Assembly (NCBI GenBank): GCA_965230795.1
Contig: OZ246020.1
Location: 186,001 to 250,000, forward strand
Source of the DNA: PZPK01 sp965230795
GTDB taxonomy: Bacteria; Pseudomonadota; Gammaproteobacteria; Pseudomonadales; Oleiphilaceae
Direction: 5' to 3'
DNA: 64,000 bases
In this document: in pieces, positions 24,606 to 33,780 of the stretch
Numbering within the stretch: the first letter of the stretch is position 1
Layout of the letters: each line of letters starts with the position of its first letter
Made by a program: the position numbers and the translations under genes
Notes under the pieces: generated by a model
The model's input: only the letters and a program-made list of their open reading frames with translations
Told to the model about the DNA's origin: nothing
Database searches by the model: none

Positions 24606-25043
24606 TTAGATACCTGTTTGCTTTTCTTTGATTTCTGCAAGGGTTTTGCAGTCGATACACATGGTAGCGGTAGGTCTTGCTTCCAGGCGACGAATACCGA
24701 TCTCTACTCCACAGGAATCGCAAAAACCGTAGTCATCCTTTTCAATGCGATCGATGGTTTTATCAATTTTTTTAATCAGTTTTCGTTCCCGGTCTCTTGT
24801 GCGCAGCTCAAGGCTGAATTCCTCTTCCTGCGTGGCTCGGTCGCTAGGATCTGCAAAGTTTGACGCATCTTCTTTCATATGATGCACCGTGCGGTCGACT
24901 TCTTCCATCAGTTCCTGTTTCCAGGCAAAAAGAATCTGTTTGAAATGCTCTAGCTGGGCATCATTCATGTATTCCTCACCCTTCTTGGTTTCGTAGGGCG
25001 TGAATGCTGAAAATGCGTCTGTTTTTTGTTGATTTACCGGCAT
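24606..25043 (-). CDS. dksA: RNA polymerase-binding transcription factor DksA
   Basis: A 145-residue secondary-channel factor that works with ppGpp. The coiled coil (about residues 35-105) includes DASNFADPSDRATQEEEFSL, with the conserved Asp-x-x-Asp tip, followed by a four-Cys zinc finger (CDSCGVEIG ... MCIDCKT). I start at ATG 25043 (MPVNQQKTDAF), which gives the usual length; a more distant start adds ten residues. Head of the dksA-gluQ-cbrB run. Confidence 0.95.
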   Translation of the reverse strand: MPVNQQKTDAFSAFTPYETKKGEEYMNDAQLEHFKQILFAWKQELMEEVDRTVHHMKEDASNFADPSDRATQEEEFSLELRTRDRERKLIKKIDKTIDRIEKDDYGFCDSCGVEIGIRRLEARPTATMCIDCKTLAEIKEKQTGI

Positions 25044-25265
25044 AAAGTTAATCTCATGTTTCTGACTGTACACATCTCGCTGGCTAGCCGGGACAGCAAG
25101 GGAACTTCTGCTGAGTTAGCTCAGCCAGCGAAAATTAGCAGAATATTTCTGAATAAGCCAATTTTTATTGGGAGCCATTTGATCTGTATCTCTGGCCTGG
25201 CGCTGCGTGTGGATCGCAGGATTTGCCACCCGGACTAAAGCATTAAAATAAGAGATTTATCTATT

Positions 25266-25973
25266 ATGTTAGTTGAAACTCGCGCGACGGGTTCGTTTTT
25301 AAGACGGCGTAAACGCTTTCTGGTTGATCTAGCCCTTGAATCTGGAGAGGAAGTGACCGTGCACTGCCCCAACACGGGGGCTATGACAGGTTGTCTGGAA
25401 CACGGCGCGGAAGCCTATTGCAGTCGGGCTAGCAATCCCAAGCGCAAATATCCCGACACACTCGACTGGTTGGAATTCGCCAATGGGCATCGGGCATGCA
25501 TCAATACCCAAAGACCAAATTACCTGGTAAAGGAAGCCGTAGAAAGCGGTTTGATCGAACCATTGCAAGGCTATCGAACCATGTTGCCGGAGAAAAAATA
25601 TGGCGCTGAAGGTAGTCGCATTGATTGGCTATTAAGTGACCATAGTAATGCCAGGCCGGAATGCTATGTAGAGGTGAAGAATGTCACGCTATGCGAAGGC
25701 GAGAAGGGTTACTTTCCCGACGCGGTGAGTACCCGTGCCTTGAAACATCTGAGAGAACTGATGCGCATGGTCGACCAAGGTTATCGGGCCGCAGTGGTTT
25801 TTTGTGTTAATCATACCGCTATCCGACGCCTGTATCCGGCTAAAAAGGTACAGCTCGATTATGCTGACTTGCTCGCTGAAGCGCGCGCAGCGGGAGTGGA
25901 ATTGATGGCCTACCGAAGTTCAATATCTCCGGATGAGATCAAGTTGATTGCTGAGGTACCAATTATCCTCTAG
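25266..25973 (+). CDS. sfsA: SfsA family protein
   Basis: A 235-residue protein of the sugar fermentation stimulation family. It has the N-terminal OB-like part (RATGSFLRRRKRFLVDLAL, then HCPNTGAMTGCL) and the nuclease-like part with YGAEGSRIDWLL, CYVEVKNVTLCE and PDAVSTRALKHL. The family is related to DNA-binding/nuclease folds, but its exact role is unsettled. Its stop overlaps the end of the Rieske gene by 4 bases (CTAG), tail to tail. Confidence 0.92.
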   Translation: MLVETRATGSFLRRRKRFLVDLALESGEEVTVHCPNTGAMTGCLEHGAEAYCSRASNPKRKYPDTLDWLEFANGHRACINTQRPNYLVKEAVESGLIEPLQGYRTMLPEKKYGAEGSRIDWLLSDHSNARPECYVEVKNVTLCEGEKGYFPDAVSTRALKHLRELMRMVDQGYRAAVVFCVNHTAIRRLYPAKKVQLDYADLLAEARAAGVELMAYRSSISPDEIKLIAEVPIIL

Positions 25974-26359
25974 CGGGTAGCGGGCAATGCAGCAGAAGAG
26001 ATGCACAGATAGTCATCAACTATTTGATGCGGTACCGGCTGCAAAAACTGACCATGACAGGGGCCGGAAATGCATTCACCGGTTTCAGGTAGAAACAAGG
26101 CTCCGTGGGTCGCACATTGAATCAGACTGTTATCGACATTGAGAAACCGATCGGGCATAAACTCAAGAGGTAGCCCCAGATGCGGACAGCTATTTCGATA
26201 CACCGCTATGGATTCTTCAACAAAAACGGCAAATAGCTGGCAGCTATCAAGCTCAAAGCCAAGACTCTTGGCTTGTTTAAGGGATTCGATATGGCATAAG
26301 CGAAGCGTGTGGGTCATGTTGGTTTTAGAGAGCGAAATTTCCAGTGTGCTGAGCGTCAT
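25970..26359 (-). CDS. Rieske [2Fe-2S] ferredoxin-like protein
   Basis: A 129-residue soluble protein with the two Rieske cluster motifs: CPHLGLPLE (Cys-x-His) near residue 59 and CATHGALF (Cys-x2-His) near residue 82. No signal peptide or membrane anchor is seen, so it resembles cytoplasmic electron-transfer Rieske ferredoxins or nitrite-reductase small-subunit-like proteins. A shorter start at Met15 (base 26317) is possible. The partner oxidoreductase is unknown. Divergent from the receiver gene. Confidence 0.82.
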   Translation of the reverse strand: MTLSTLEISLSKTNMTHTLRLCHIESLKQAKSLGFELDSCQLFAVFVEESIAVYRNSCPHLGLPLEFMPDRFLNVDNSLIQCATHGALFLPETGECISGPCHGQFLQPVPHQIVDDYLCISSAALPATR

Positions 26360-26410
26360 ACACTATACTGGTTGTCTGATGATTCAGAAATTGAAATATA
26401 AAGGTGCAAA

Positions 26411-26767
26411 TTGAAGCGGGTACTCATAATTGACGACAGTCGTATTTCTCGCTTGATGCTAAGAGCCATCATTGAACACGAATATCCCCAATGGCAGATC
26501 GATGAGGCCGAGAATGCTGAAGAAGCTTTAGGCAAGGCTCAGGGAGCGGATTATGACTGTATCACTTTGGATATGAACATGCCGGGGCGAGACGGACTAA
26601 CAGTTGCGCCGGAGTTGCAACAGGCCTGCCCCAACGCCGATATCGCATTGTTGACCGCCAATTTCCAGTCTCGGGTGAAAACCAAGGCGCTGGACCAGGG
26701 GTTAACTTTCATCGCCAAGCCAATTACAGAAGGCAAAGTCCTCGATTATCTGGAATCCATTTCCTGA
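26411..26767 (+). CDS. Single-domain CheY-like response regulator
   Basis: A 118-residue stand-alone receiver: acidic pair in VLIIDDSRIS, phospho-Asp near residue 55 in ITLDMNMPGRDG, Thr in LLTANFQ, Lys in FIAKPI. No output domain. The start is TTG 26411 with AAGGTG 4 bases upstream, because the conserved beta-1 strand follows directly. No kinase or chemotaxis gene is nearby, so its partner is unknown. Confidence 0.87.
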   Translation: MKRVLIIDDSRISRLMLRAIIEHEYPQWQIDEAENAEEALGKAQGADYDCITLDMNMPGRDGLTVAPELQQACPNADIALLTANFQSRVKTKALDQGLTFIAKPITEGKVLDYLESIS

Positions 26768-26899
26768 TTAAACTTATTACCTGCCAGTGAATGTTCCCTT
26801 AATCTTGAGGCAGGGAGTTCGATTCAGGGTGGTTTTTTCAAATAAAACCCTTATCATCCGGAGTCCGAGGCTGACACCAATACGCCATAAGGAGCTTGC

Positions 26900-27472
26900 A
26901 TGTTCGCAGATATTTTCAGCTTGATTATCGATACTTTGTCCTCGTTATACCTGATGATCATCTTACTGCGTTTTCTGTTGCAGCTTTCACGAGCAGACTT
27001 TTATAACCCCATATCCCAATTTGTGGTGAAAGCTACGAATCCTCTGGTTGTTCCTTTTAGACGTATCATTCCCGGGCTTGCTAGGGTCGATGTGGCTTCA
27101 CTGGTGTTGGCGGTAGTATTTCAGGCGGTAGTTGTCGGCATCAAGATATCTGTACTGGGTTTAGGTGTGCCAAATCCCATAGGAGTCCTGGTGATGTCAT
27201 TGGTCATGGTGCTGGGCATGATTCTGAAGATCTACTTCTGGTCGCTTTTGATCATGATTGTCGCCAGCTGGATTGCACCGGGCAGTGGTCATCCTGCACT
27301 GGTACTGATCAACCAGCTCTGCGAGCCGATTATGAAGCCCTTTCGTAACCTGTTGCCGCCGATGGGGGGGCTGGATCTGTCTCCGATTCTGGTATTTCTG
27401 GTACTGCAGGTGCTCTCGGTCGTTGTGTCCCATTTGGCACATCAGGTTGGATTGAGTTTTTCGCTAATGTAA
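26900..27472 (+). CDS. yggT: YggT family membrane protein
   Basis: A 190-residue integral membrane protein with two YggT repeats. Each has a hydrophobic helix pair around motifs such as LRFLLQLSRADFYNPISQFV (core NPISQ) and ATNPLVVPFRRIIPG, and, in the second half, LCEPIMKPFRNLLPPMGG. Role uncertain; linked in other bacteria to osmotic stress and membrane organisation. It normally precedes yggU and metX. Here a dynamin-like gene stands in between instead. Confidence 0.9.
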   Translation: MFADIFSLIIDTLSSLYLMIILLRFLLQLSRADFYNPISQFVVKATNPLVVPFRRIIPGLARVDVASLVLAVVFQAVVVGIKISVLGLGVPNPIGVLVMSLVMVLGMILKIYFWSLLIMIVASWIAPGSGHPALVLINQLCEPIMKPFRNLLPPMGGLDLSPILVFLVLQVLSVVVSHLAHQVGLSFSLM

Positions 27473-27671
27473 TTTTGCAGTCAAAAGCTCTAAGTTGTTG
27501 AAATAACAACATTTAACATAAAAAAACAATGAGACGCTTTCACCAGGACTTGAGAGTTAAGTGATTGATTCATAAGCCTTCGTTGTTTTCTCTCGCTTCG
27601 GATCCCGTGCCAAAAGCACGTTTCCACTGACACCACCAAACCAATTCACATTTGTTTTTGCCTACTCTGCC

Positions 27672-27677
27672 TATAAT
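27672..27677 (+). promoter_or_regulatory. Possible -10 element upstream of the dynamin-like gene
   Basis: Perfect TATAAT 37 bases before the ATG at 27714. No convincing -35 lies at 16-18 bases (best T-rich stretch TTTGTT at 27651). It suggests that the GTPase gene has its own promoter and is not part of the yggT transcript. Confidence 0.4.
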
Positions 27678-27713
27678 CAAGCTAATTCAGCTTATCCAAA
27701 GCAGGGCGAACCT

Positions 27714-29666
27714 ATGGCAAACACTGGCTTGTCGAACCAGGTTGATGCGTACAACGCATGGAAAAACGGTCTTAAGTCCGAGATCGGACAATACCAGCAG
27801 TGGCTGACAGAAAACGAACTGATATCAGATGATATCAACCAGCGTTTGGTTCGTGGCCTCAACCTTTTGCAGGAAGATCAGCTTACGATTGCCTTTGTGG
27901 GAGAATATTCCCGTGGCAAAACTGAGCTTATCAATGCCCTGATCTTTGCTGAGTTTGGACAGCGCATGCTGCCCTCTCAGGCAGGGCGTACCACCATGTG
28001 TCCAACTGAAATCTTTTACGATTTTGATCGTAGCGAATGCTATCTGCGTTTGCTTCCCATTGAAACCCGCCTGCAGAACAAGTCCATTTGTGAACTCAAG
28101 TTTGAGCGTGATGCGTGGCATGAGATTCCCATTGATATCTCTGACCCCGAAAAAATGAGTTTCAGTTTGCAGCAGGTTGCGTCGACCCGATCTGCCACCG
28201 TGGCCGAAGCGCGTTCACTGGGTTTCGATGAAAGTATGCTGGAGCACGACAGCGCCCAGGCAGGTAGAGTGATCATACCGGTCTGGCGACATGCATTAAT
28301 CAGTCTGGATAGTCCCTTATTACGCAAAGGTTTGCGAGTCCTCGATACGCCAGGATTAAATGCTCTGGGGTCCGAGCCCGAGCTGACTATCAGCATGATT
28401 CCGAAAGCACAAGCGGTGATTTTTTTGCTAAGTGCGGATGCAGGTGTGACGGCGAGCGATTTGTCCATATGGAGCGAATATATCAATACGGACGATGCTG
28501 ATCATCGAGCGGGCCGATTCGCTGTTTTGAATAAAATTGATGTGCTGTGGGACGACATTCAGGGTGAGACGCATACCGCTGCATCAATCGAACGGGTGCG
28601 CCAAACCACGGCAGATCATCTGGAGATTGAATCTGAAGACGTCATTCCTTTGTCAGCAAAACAGGGCTTGATCGCACGTATTCGCAAAGACGATTTGCTG
28701 TTGCAGAAAAGTGCTCTGTTGAAACTCGAGCGCCTTATATCAAGACGTATTCTGACACAAAAGGAAGGACTCATTCATGACGCTCTGGTCCACGATGTAC
28801 TGGCGATGCTTCATAGCAGTCAGGCAATACTGAATGAGCGGCTTGCCAATCTATATGATCGTTACGATGAACTGGCCGGCGAGGCGGTAAGTACTGAGGT
28901 TTTACAGAATCTGGCGACCAAAACCCATGCCGACCATGATCTGTATTACAAAAAGCTGATTACTTTGAAATCAAGTCGCCGTCTGATGCAGTCCCAGGGA
29001 GACATACTGCAGCAACTGATCAGCCCGGCAAACTTTGCGAATCTACTGGAAACCACGCGCAATAATCTGGAAGACAGCTGGAGTACGCTCGGCATGAATC
29101 GGGCAATGAGTGAGTTCTTCCGGGACTTTGAGCGGGCTATCGAAAACGTTGTGCTGGAAGCAAAATTGGCGGATAAAATGGTTGCAGCGATTTACCAGCG
29201 TTTTACGGCTGATATTGCAGCCAAGCACTTGCACCCGCGTACCTTCAATATTGTGAAAGAACGCAAGCGCTTGAAGGAATTGAAAACACGATCCATACGA
29301 TTCAGGCGCAACCCGAAGATGATCATGACAGAGCAAACGCTCTTGATTAAACGTTTCTTCGCTACCTTTGTCGCTGAAGCCAAAGAAATTCACCAGAATA
29401 TTCTGAAGGAAGCCCAGCGTTGGCCCGATGAGGCCCTATTGCCCTTGATGCAGTACACTCTTGAACAGAAAAAGATGCTGGAAAAACAGGTGGCTGAGTT
29501 GAAAAACATGGCCAGCTCGACGCGCGGCGCGCGCGAACAGCAAAAAGCGCTCAAACAGATGATCGACAAAACGCACACGCAATTGAACAAAGCTGAGCAA
29601 ATACAAAAACATCTGGAACAACCACCCCCCGATTTGGATGCTGGCTTCCAGGATGTAGCCACCTGA
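27714..29666 (+). CDS. Dynamin-like large GTPase
   Basis: A 650-residue protein of the bacterial dynamin family. GTPase motifs: G1 GEYSRGKT at residues 63-70, G2 around RTTMCPTE (92-99), G3 DTPG at 211-214, G4 NKID at 273-276. The rest (about 340-650) is helical. Its end has long charged heptad-like stretches such as EQKKMLEKQVAELKNM, suggesting a stalk/coiled coil. No clear transmembrane paddle is evident. Such proteins remodel or bind membranes. It has GCAGGGCG before the ATG and sits between yggT and metX, where yggU is usual. Confidence 0.85.
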   Translation: MANTGLSNQVDAYNAWKNGLKSEIGQYQQWLTENELISDDINQRLVRGLNLLQEDQLTIAFVGEYSRGKTELINALIFAEFGQRMLPSQAGRTTMCPTEIFYDFDRSECYLRLLPIETRLQNKSICELKFERDAWHEIPIDISDPEKMSFSLQQVASTRSATVAEARSLGFDESMLEHDSAQAGRVIIPVWRHALISLDSPLLRKGLRVLDTPGLNALGSEPELTISMIPKAQAVIFLLSADAGVTASDLSIWSEYINTDDADHRAGRFAVLNKIDVLWDDIQGETHTAASIERVRQTTADHLEIESEDVIPLSAKQGLIARIRKDDLLLQKSALLKLERLISRRILTQKEGLIHDALVHDVLAMLHSSQAILNERLANLYDRYDELAGEAVSTEVLQNLATKTHADHDLYYKKLITLKSSRRLMQSQGDILQQLISPANFANLLETTRNNLEDSWSTLGMNRAMSEFFRDFERAIENVVLEAKLADKMVAAIYQRFTADIAAKHLHPRTFNIVKERKRLKELKTRSIRFRRNPKMIMTEQTLLIKRFFATFVAEAKEIHQNILKEAQRWPDEALLPLMQYTLEQKKMLEKQVAELKNMASSTRGAREQQKALKQMIDKTHTQLNKAEQIQKHLEQPPPDLDAGFQDVAT

Positions 29667-29753
29667 GGCTAGACTCAGTAAGCACTTGGTTGCCAATCAT
29701 CATAGGGGCGTTTACACTCCGTTTTCATTTTCAGCGAACGCGAAACGCCCTGA

Positions 29754-30911
29754 ATGCCTGAGACCCTTCCTGACGATTCCGTCGGCATTGTCGAACCAAA
29801 AACCCTGCATTTTCCCAAAGCGCTTAAGCTTGTTTGTGGCAAGACACTGCCGTCTTACGACCTGGTATATGAAACCTATGGCGAACTCAATTCAGAGCGC
29901 AGCAATGCCATTTTGATTTGTCATGCCCTGAGTGGTGATCATCACGCTGCGGGCTTTCATTCCATGGAGGATAAAAAACCGGGCTGGTGGGACAGCTGCA
30001 TAGGCCCGGGCAAGCCAATTGATACACGTCGTTTCTTTGTAGTGAGCTTGAACAATCTGGGTGGATGCAATGGCAGTACAGGTCCCAACACTGTGAATCC
30101 GGAGTCGGGCGAACTCTATGGGCCCGATTTTCCTATCGTAACGGTTCAGGACTGGGTGGAGAGTCAGGCCCGGTTGGCTGACGAACTGGGGATTGACTGC
30201 TGGGCTGCGGTCGTCGGAGGAAGTCTCGGTGGCATGCAGGCACTGCGCTGGTCTTTGGACTTTCCTGATCGCCTCAAGCATGCGGTGGTGATTGCATCAA
30301 CACCGAAATTGAGTGCCCAGAACATTGCCTTCAATGAGATCGCCCGAAAAGCAATCACCTCGGATCCGGAATTTCACGATGGCTACTATTATCGTCATGG
30401 TACTGTGCCAGCCAAAGGGTTGATGCTGGCACGAATGATTGGCCATATTACCTATCTTTCGGATGCCTCCATGGGGGAAAAGTTTGGGCGAGATTTAAAG
30501 TCGCCTGAATTCAATTTCAGTTATGGCGTGGAGTTTGAAGTTGAAAGTTATCTGAACTATCAGGGTAAGCGTTTCTCCCGGACTTTTGATGCCAATACTT
30601 ATCTGTTGATGACTCGGGCGCTGGATTATTTTGATCCGGCGGCCGATTTTGGAGGCTCACTTGAACAAGCGCTGGCCCGCGCTTCCTGTCGTTACCTGGT
30701 GCTGTCATTCAGCACTGACTGGCGCTTTTCGCCTGAACGTTCGGAGCAATTGGTGGAGGCCATGGTGAAAGCAGGGAAGCCGGTTAGCTATGCTGAGATT
30801 GATGCACCCCATGGACACGACGCATTCCTGATTCCGACGCCACGTTACACGGCTATGTTTTCAGCCTACATGAACAGGATTGCGGACGAGGAGGGAATCC
30901 ATGCGAGCTGA
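29754..30911 (+). CDS. metX: Homoserine O-acyltransferase MetX
   Basis: A 385-residue alpha/beta-hydrolase-fold enzyme of methionine synthesis that acylates homoserine. Catalytic elements: nucleophile Ser in GGSLGGMQALRW, Asp in FSTDWRFSPERS, His in DAPHGHDAFLIP. Gammaproteobacterial MetX proteins next to metW often use succinyl-CoA, so the acyl donor cannot be settled by the family name. The gene overlaps metW by 11 bases. Confidence 0.94.
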   Translation: MPETLPDDSVGIVEPKTLHFPKALKLVCGKTLPSYDLVYETYGELNSERSNAILICHALSGDHHAAGFHSMEDKKPGWWDSCIGPGKPIDTRRFFVVSLNNLGGCNGSTGPNTVNPESGELYGPDFPIVTVQDWVESQARLADELGIDCWAAVVGGSLGGMQALRWSLDFPDRLKHAVVIASTPKLSAQNIAFNEIARKAITSDPEFHDGYYYRHGTVPAKGLMLARMIGHITYLSDASMGEKFGRDLKSPEFNFSYGVEFEVESYLNYQGKRFSRTFDANTYLLMTRALDYFDPAADFGGSLEQALARASCRYLVLSFSTDWRFSPERSEQLVEAMVKAGKPVSYAEIDAPHGHDAFLIPTPRYTAMFSAYMNRIADEEGIHAS

Positions 30912-31497
30912 CCTCAAAGTCATTGAACCCTGGATCAAAGCTAATACACAGGTGCTGGATTTGGGTTGTGGTGACGGTACCTTGCTGGCTCATTTACGGG
31001 ACACCAAAGATGTCCTAGGTTATGGTTTGGAGATCGATGAAGCGCAGATTAACGCCTGTGTTCGCAAAGGTGTGAATGTTATTGAGCATAACCTCGATTC
31101 CAAAGGCCTCGGCAAATTTGCCGACCAGCAATTCGATACGGTCATCATGACCCAGGCTCTGCAGGCAGTGCGTCGTCCCGATGTGATGCTTGAAGAAATG
31201 CTCAGACTGGGGCGACAGGGCATTGTTACTTTCCCGAATTTTGGGCACTGGCGTTGCCGCCACTACCTGTTGTGGAAGGGCAAGATGCCCATGTCAAAAT
31301 CCCTGCCGCACACATGGTACAACACGCCCAATATTCATTTGTGTACATTCAAGGATTTTGAAGCCCTGTGTCGGCAGAAAAACATCCGTATACTCAATCG
31401 AACAGTGGTAAATGCGCAATTTGAGCAAAATCGTTATGCCCTCATGTGGCCAAATTTGCTCGCGGAGTTTGCTGTTTACCGAATTGCTCGTCTATAA
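30901..31497 (+). CDS. metW: MetW, methyltransferase-like methionine biosynthesis protein
   Basis: A 198-residue SAM-methyltransferase-fold protein always coupled to metX. SAM motif VLDLGCGDGTLLAHL, then DTVIMTQALQAV and VTFPNFGHWRCR. It is thought to assist or regulate MetX. The start at ATG 30901 (MRADLKVIEPWI) lies within the metX end, with GAGGGAAT just before it. Confidence 0.94.
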   Translation: MRADLKVIEPWIKANTQVLDLGCGDGTLLAHLRDTKDVLGYGLEIDEAQINACVRKGVNVIEHNLDSKGLGKFADQQFDTVIMTQALQAVRRPDVMLEEMLRLGRQGIVTFPNFGHWRCRHYLLWKGKMPMSKSLPHTWYNTPNIHLCTFKDFEALCRQKNIRILNRTVVNAQFEQNRYALMWPNLLAEFAVYRIARL

Positions 31498-31513
31498 AAG
31501 TCGCAACGACAGG

Positions 31514-31540
31514 ACAGGAAAGGTCTTTCCTGTGTTTTGG
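31514..31540 (+). terminator. Weak stem-loop after metW
   Basis: Inverted repeat ACAGGAAAG / CTTTCCTGT with a minimal loop, followed by GTTTTGG, 17 bases after the metW stop. It may reduce read-through into the DUF4426 gene. Confidence 0.4.
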
Positions 31541-31559
31541 CGCTTTCCGGAGAAAGGTT

Positions 31560-32021
31560 ATGAAACCCATAGTATTGGTATGTAAGATTTTCCTGCTGCT
31601 AAGCTTTTTGGTATCCCCTGTCCAGGCAGAACAGAAGCAGGTATTCGATGGTCCCGACGGCTCCGAGTATGAGGTGCATTACAATGCACTGAGCAGTACC
31701 TTCCTTGATGCCCGGATAGCACAGCAATATGATCTGGTACGCTCCCGAGCCCTGGGATTGCTCAACGTCAGTATTATTAAAGTTGATGAAAGTGGTGCCC
31801 GAAACCCCGTGGGTGCGGTGGTAGAGATTCGCTCAACCAATGATATACAGCAGCAGCAAAACCTGGCCGTCAAACAAGTGGTGGAACAGCCAGCCATCTA
31901 TTATCTCGCGCAGGTACAATACCGGGAAGGAGAAATCCTGACCTTTGATCTGACGGTTTATCCAGAGGGCATTGTTGATCCTCTTAAACTTCGCTTTAGC
32001 CATACCTTCTATAACGAGTGA
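31560..32021 (+). CDS. DUF4426 periplasmic protein
   Basis: A 153-residue secreted protein with a signal peptide (MKPIVLVCKIFLLLSFLVSP, cleavage near VQAEQ). The mature part is beta-rich, fits the DUF4426 family and includes SYEVHYNALSST-like EVHYNALSSTFLD and LTFDLTVYPEG. Its function is unknown. Its steady position between metW and rdgB is known from Pseudomonas. GGAGAAAGG precedes ATG 31560, so a longer ORF start further upstream is unlikely. Confidence 0.85.
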   Translation: MKPIVLVCKIFLLLSFLVSPVQAEQKQVFDGPDGSEYEVHYNALSSTFLDARIAQQYDLVRSRALGLLNVSIIKVDESGARNPVGAVVEIRSTNDIQQQQNLAVKQVVEQPAIYYLAQVQYREGEILTFDLTVYPEGIVDPLKLRFSHTFYNE

Positions 32022-32027
32022 ACGACA

Positions 32028-32642
32028 ATGATGAACAAGGTGGTCTTGGCTACTTCTAACCCTGGCAAGGTTCGCGAGTTGAGCACTAAGCTTGCCGAGT
32101 TTGGTATGGACATCCTGGCACAATCCGAATTCGGGATTGAATCGGCAGAAGAAACCGGCCTCACTTTTGTCGAGAACGCACTGATTAAGGCGCGTCATGC
32201 TTCAAGAATGTCCGGTTTGCCGGCGATTGCTGACGATTCGGGCATTGCTATTGATTATCTGAATGGACAACCGGGTATTTTTTCAGCGCGCTTCGCCGGG
32301 GCCGATGCCACGGATTCAGACAATATCGATAAGGTGCTGACACAGTTAAAGGGTGTTCCGAAGCAACAACGCGACGCCGCATTCCATTGCGTGCTGGTGT
32401 ATCTGCGTCATGCCGAAGATCCGGTACCTGTGATATGTCAGGGCATCTGGCAGGGTCGTATTCTTGAGACAAAACTGGGAGAGCAGGGATTTGGTTACGA
32501 CCCGATTTTCTGGTCTCCCGAATTCGACTGCAGTGCAGCTCAGTTAAGCAAAGAAGAAAAAAACGCCGTCAGTCATCGTGGCAAAGCGCTACAGAAACTG
32601 TTCACGCGCTTGCGAGAAGACGCTGAACCAGTCAACGGATAA
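32028..32642 (+). CDS. rdgB: dITP/XTP pyrophosphatase
   Basis: A 204-residue Ham1-family enzyme that hydrolyses non-canonical purine NTPs to prevent their incorporation. Motifs: VLATSNPGKVREL, FVENALIKARHASR, ADDSGIAIDYLNGQPGIFSA (core ADDSGI) and GFGYDPIFW. Two tandem ATGs (32028, 32031) are possible; the second gives the usual MNKVVLATSN. hemW follows directly. Confidence 0.95.
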   Translation: MMNKVVLATSNPGKVRELSTKLAEFGMDILAQSEFGIESAEETGLTFVENALIKARHASRMSGLPAIADDSGIAIDYLNGQPGIFSARFAGADATDSDNIDKVLTQLKGVPKQQRDAAFHCVLVYLRHAEDPVPVICQGIWQGRILETKLGEQGFGYDPIFWSPEFDCSAAQLSKEEKNAVSHRGKALQKLFTRLREDAEPVNG

Positions 32643-32646
32643 GGCT

Positions 32647-33780
32647 TTGCAAACACTGCCGCCGCTCAGCCTGTATGTGCACATTCCCTGGTGTGTTCGA
32701 AAATGCCCGTATTGTGATTTTAATTCCCACGTCAGTGATGTGATACCAGAGACGCTCTATCTGCAAACGCTGCTGAACGATTTGGGTCAGGATAGTGCTT
32801 TTGCGCAGAATCGGACGATTGGCAGTGTGTTTTTTGGTGGTGGCACACCCAGCTTGATGAGCCCAGACTTCTACCGTCAACTGTTACCTGCACTCCGGCA
32901 AAAGCTGGTGTTTGCCGACGATATTGAAATCACTCTGGAAGCTAATCCCGGTACCTTCGAACTGAAGCGTTTTGGTGGCTTTTCCGAATCCGGAATCAAT
33001 CGATTGTCTCTGGGTGTCCAAAGTTTTGATGACCATATGCTCAAAGCCTTGGGTCGTATTCATTCTTCTGGTGAAGCACGACGTGCCGTGGCGGCTGCGC
33101 GAGACGTGGGCTTTTCCAATATCAATATTGATTTGATGCATGGTTTACCGGACCAGACTCCTGCCATGGCGCTGGATGATCTGGAGCAGGCCTGCGAGCT
33201 TGGTCCCAATCATCTTTCCTGGTATCAATTGACGATTGAAGCAAATACGGAATTCTATTCACGCCCTCCGGTGCTGCCAGCTGATGAGCAACTCAGTACG
33301 ATTCAGCAGCAGGGGCAGGCCTTTCTGTCGCGGCAGGGCTATACCCAATACGAGGTGTCAGCCTATGCGCAACCCGAACACAGGGCCAGGCATAATCTCA
33401 ATTACTGGCAGTTTGGCGACTATATTGGCATCGGTGCGGGCGCCCACTCCAAGATTACGCTCGCAGAGGGGAGTATTGTACGTTATCGAAAATCCCGCTC
33501 TCCGAAGGACTATATGAAACCTAAACCTCATTTCCGGGTGGGCGAGTTACACATCGAAGAGAGTGATTTGGCTTTCGAGTTTTTGATGAATGCCTTGCGA
33601 CTGAATGAAGGCGTGGCAGAGGCCTTATTCACCGAACGAACCGGTTTGCCAATGCAGGCCATTGAGGAACCTTTGACAGGACTTCGTGCTCAAGGCCTGA
33701 TTGAGGCTGATCGATTACAGGCAACGCCTCTGGGTAAGCAGTATCTGGACTCAATTCTGGAGCGCTTCGTTACGGTATGA
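32647..33780 (+). CDS. hemW: HemW, radical SAM heme chaperone
   Basis: A 377-residue radical-SAM protein related to HemN. The cluster motif is in IPWCVRKCPYCDFNSH (CxxxCxxC), followed by FFGGGTPSLM and YEVSAYA. HemW binds and delivers heme rather than acting as coproporphyrinogen oxidase. I use TTG 32647, 4 bases after the rdgB stop and with AAGG upstream. A GTG at 32578 would overlap rdgB and add 23 unrelated residues, so the start is uncertain. Confidence 0.9.
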   Translation: MQTLPPLSLYVHIPWCVRKCPYCDFNSHVSDVIPETLYLQTLLNDLGQDSAFAQNRTIGSVFFGGGTPSLMSPDFYRQLLPALRQKLVFADDIEITLEANPGTFELKRFGGFSESGINRLSLGVQSFDDHMLKALGRIHSSGEARRAVAAARDVGFSNINIDLMHGLPDQTPAMALDDLEQACELGPNHLSWYQLTIEANTEFYSRPPVLPADEQLSTIQQQGQAFLSRQGYTQYEVSAYAQPEHRARHNLNYWQFGDYIGIGAGAHSKITLAEGSIVRYRKSRSPKDYMKPKPHFRVGELHIEESDLAFEFLMNALRLNEGVAEALFTERTGLPMQAIEEPLTGLRAQGLIEADRLQATPLGKQYLDSILERFVTV

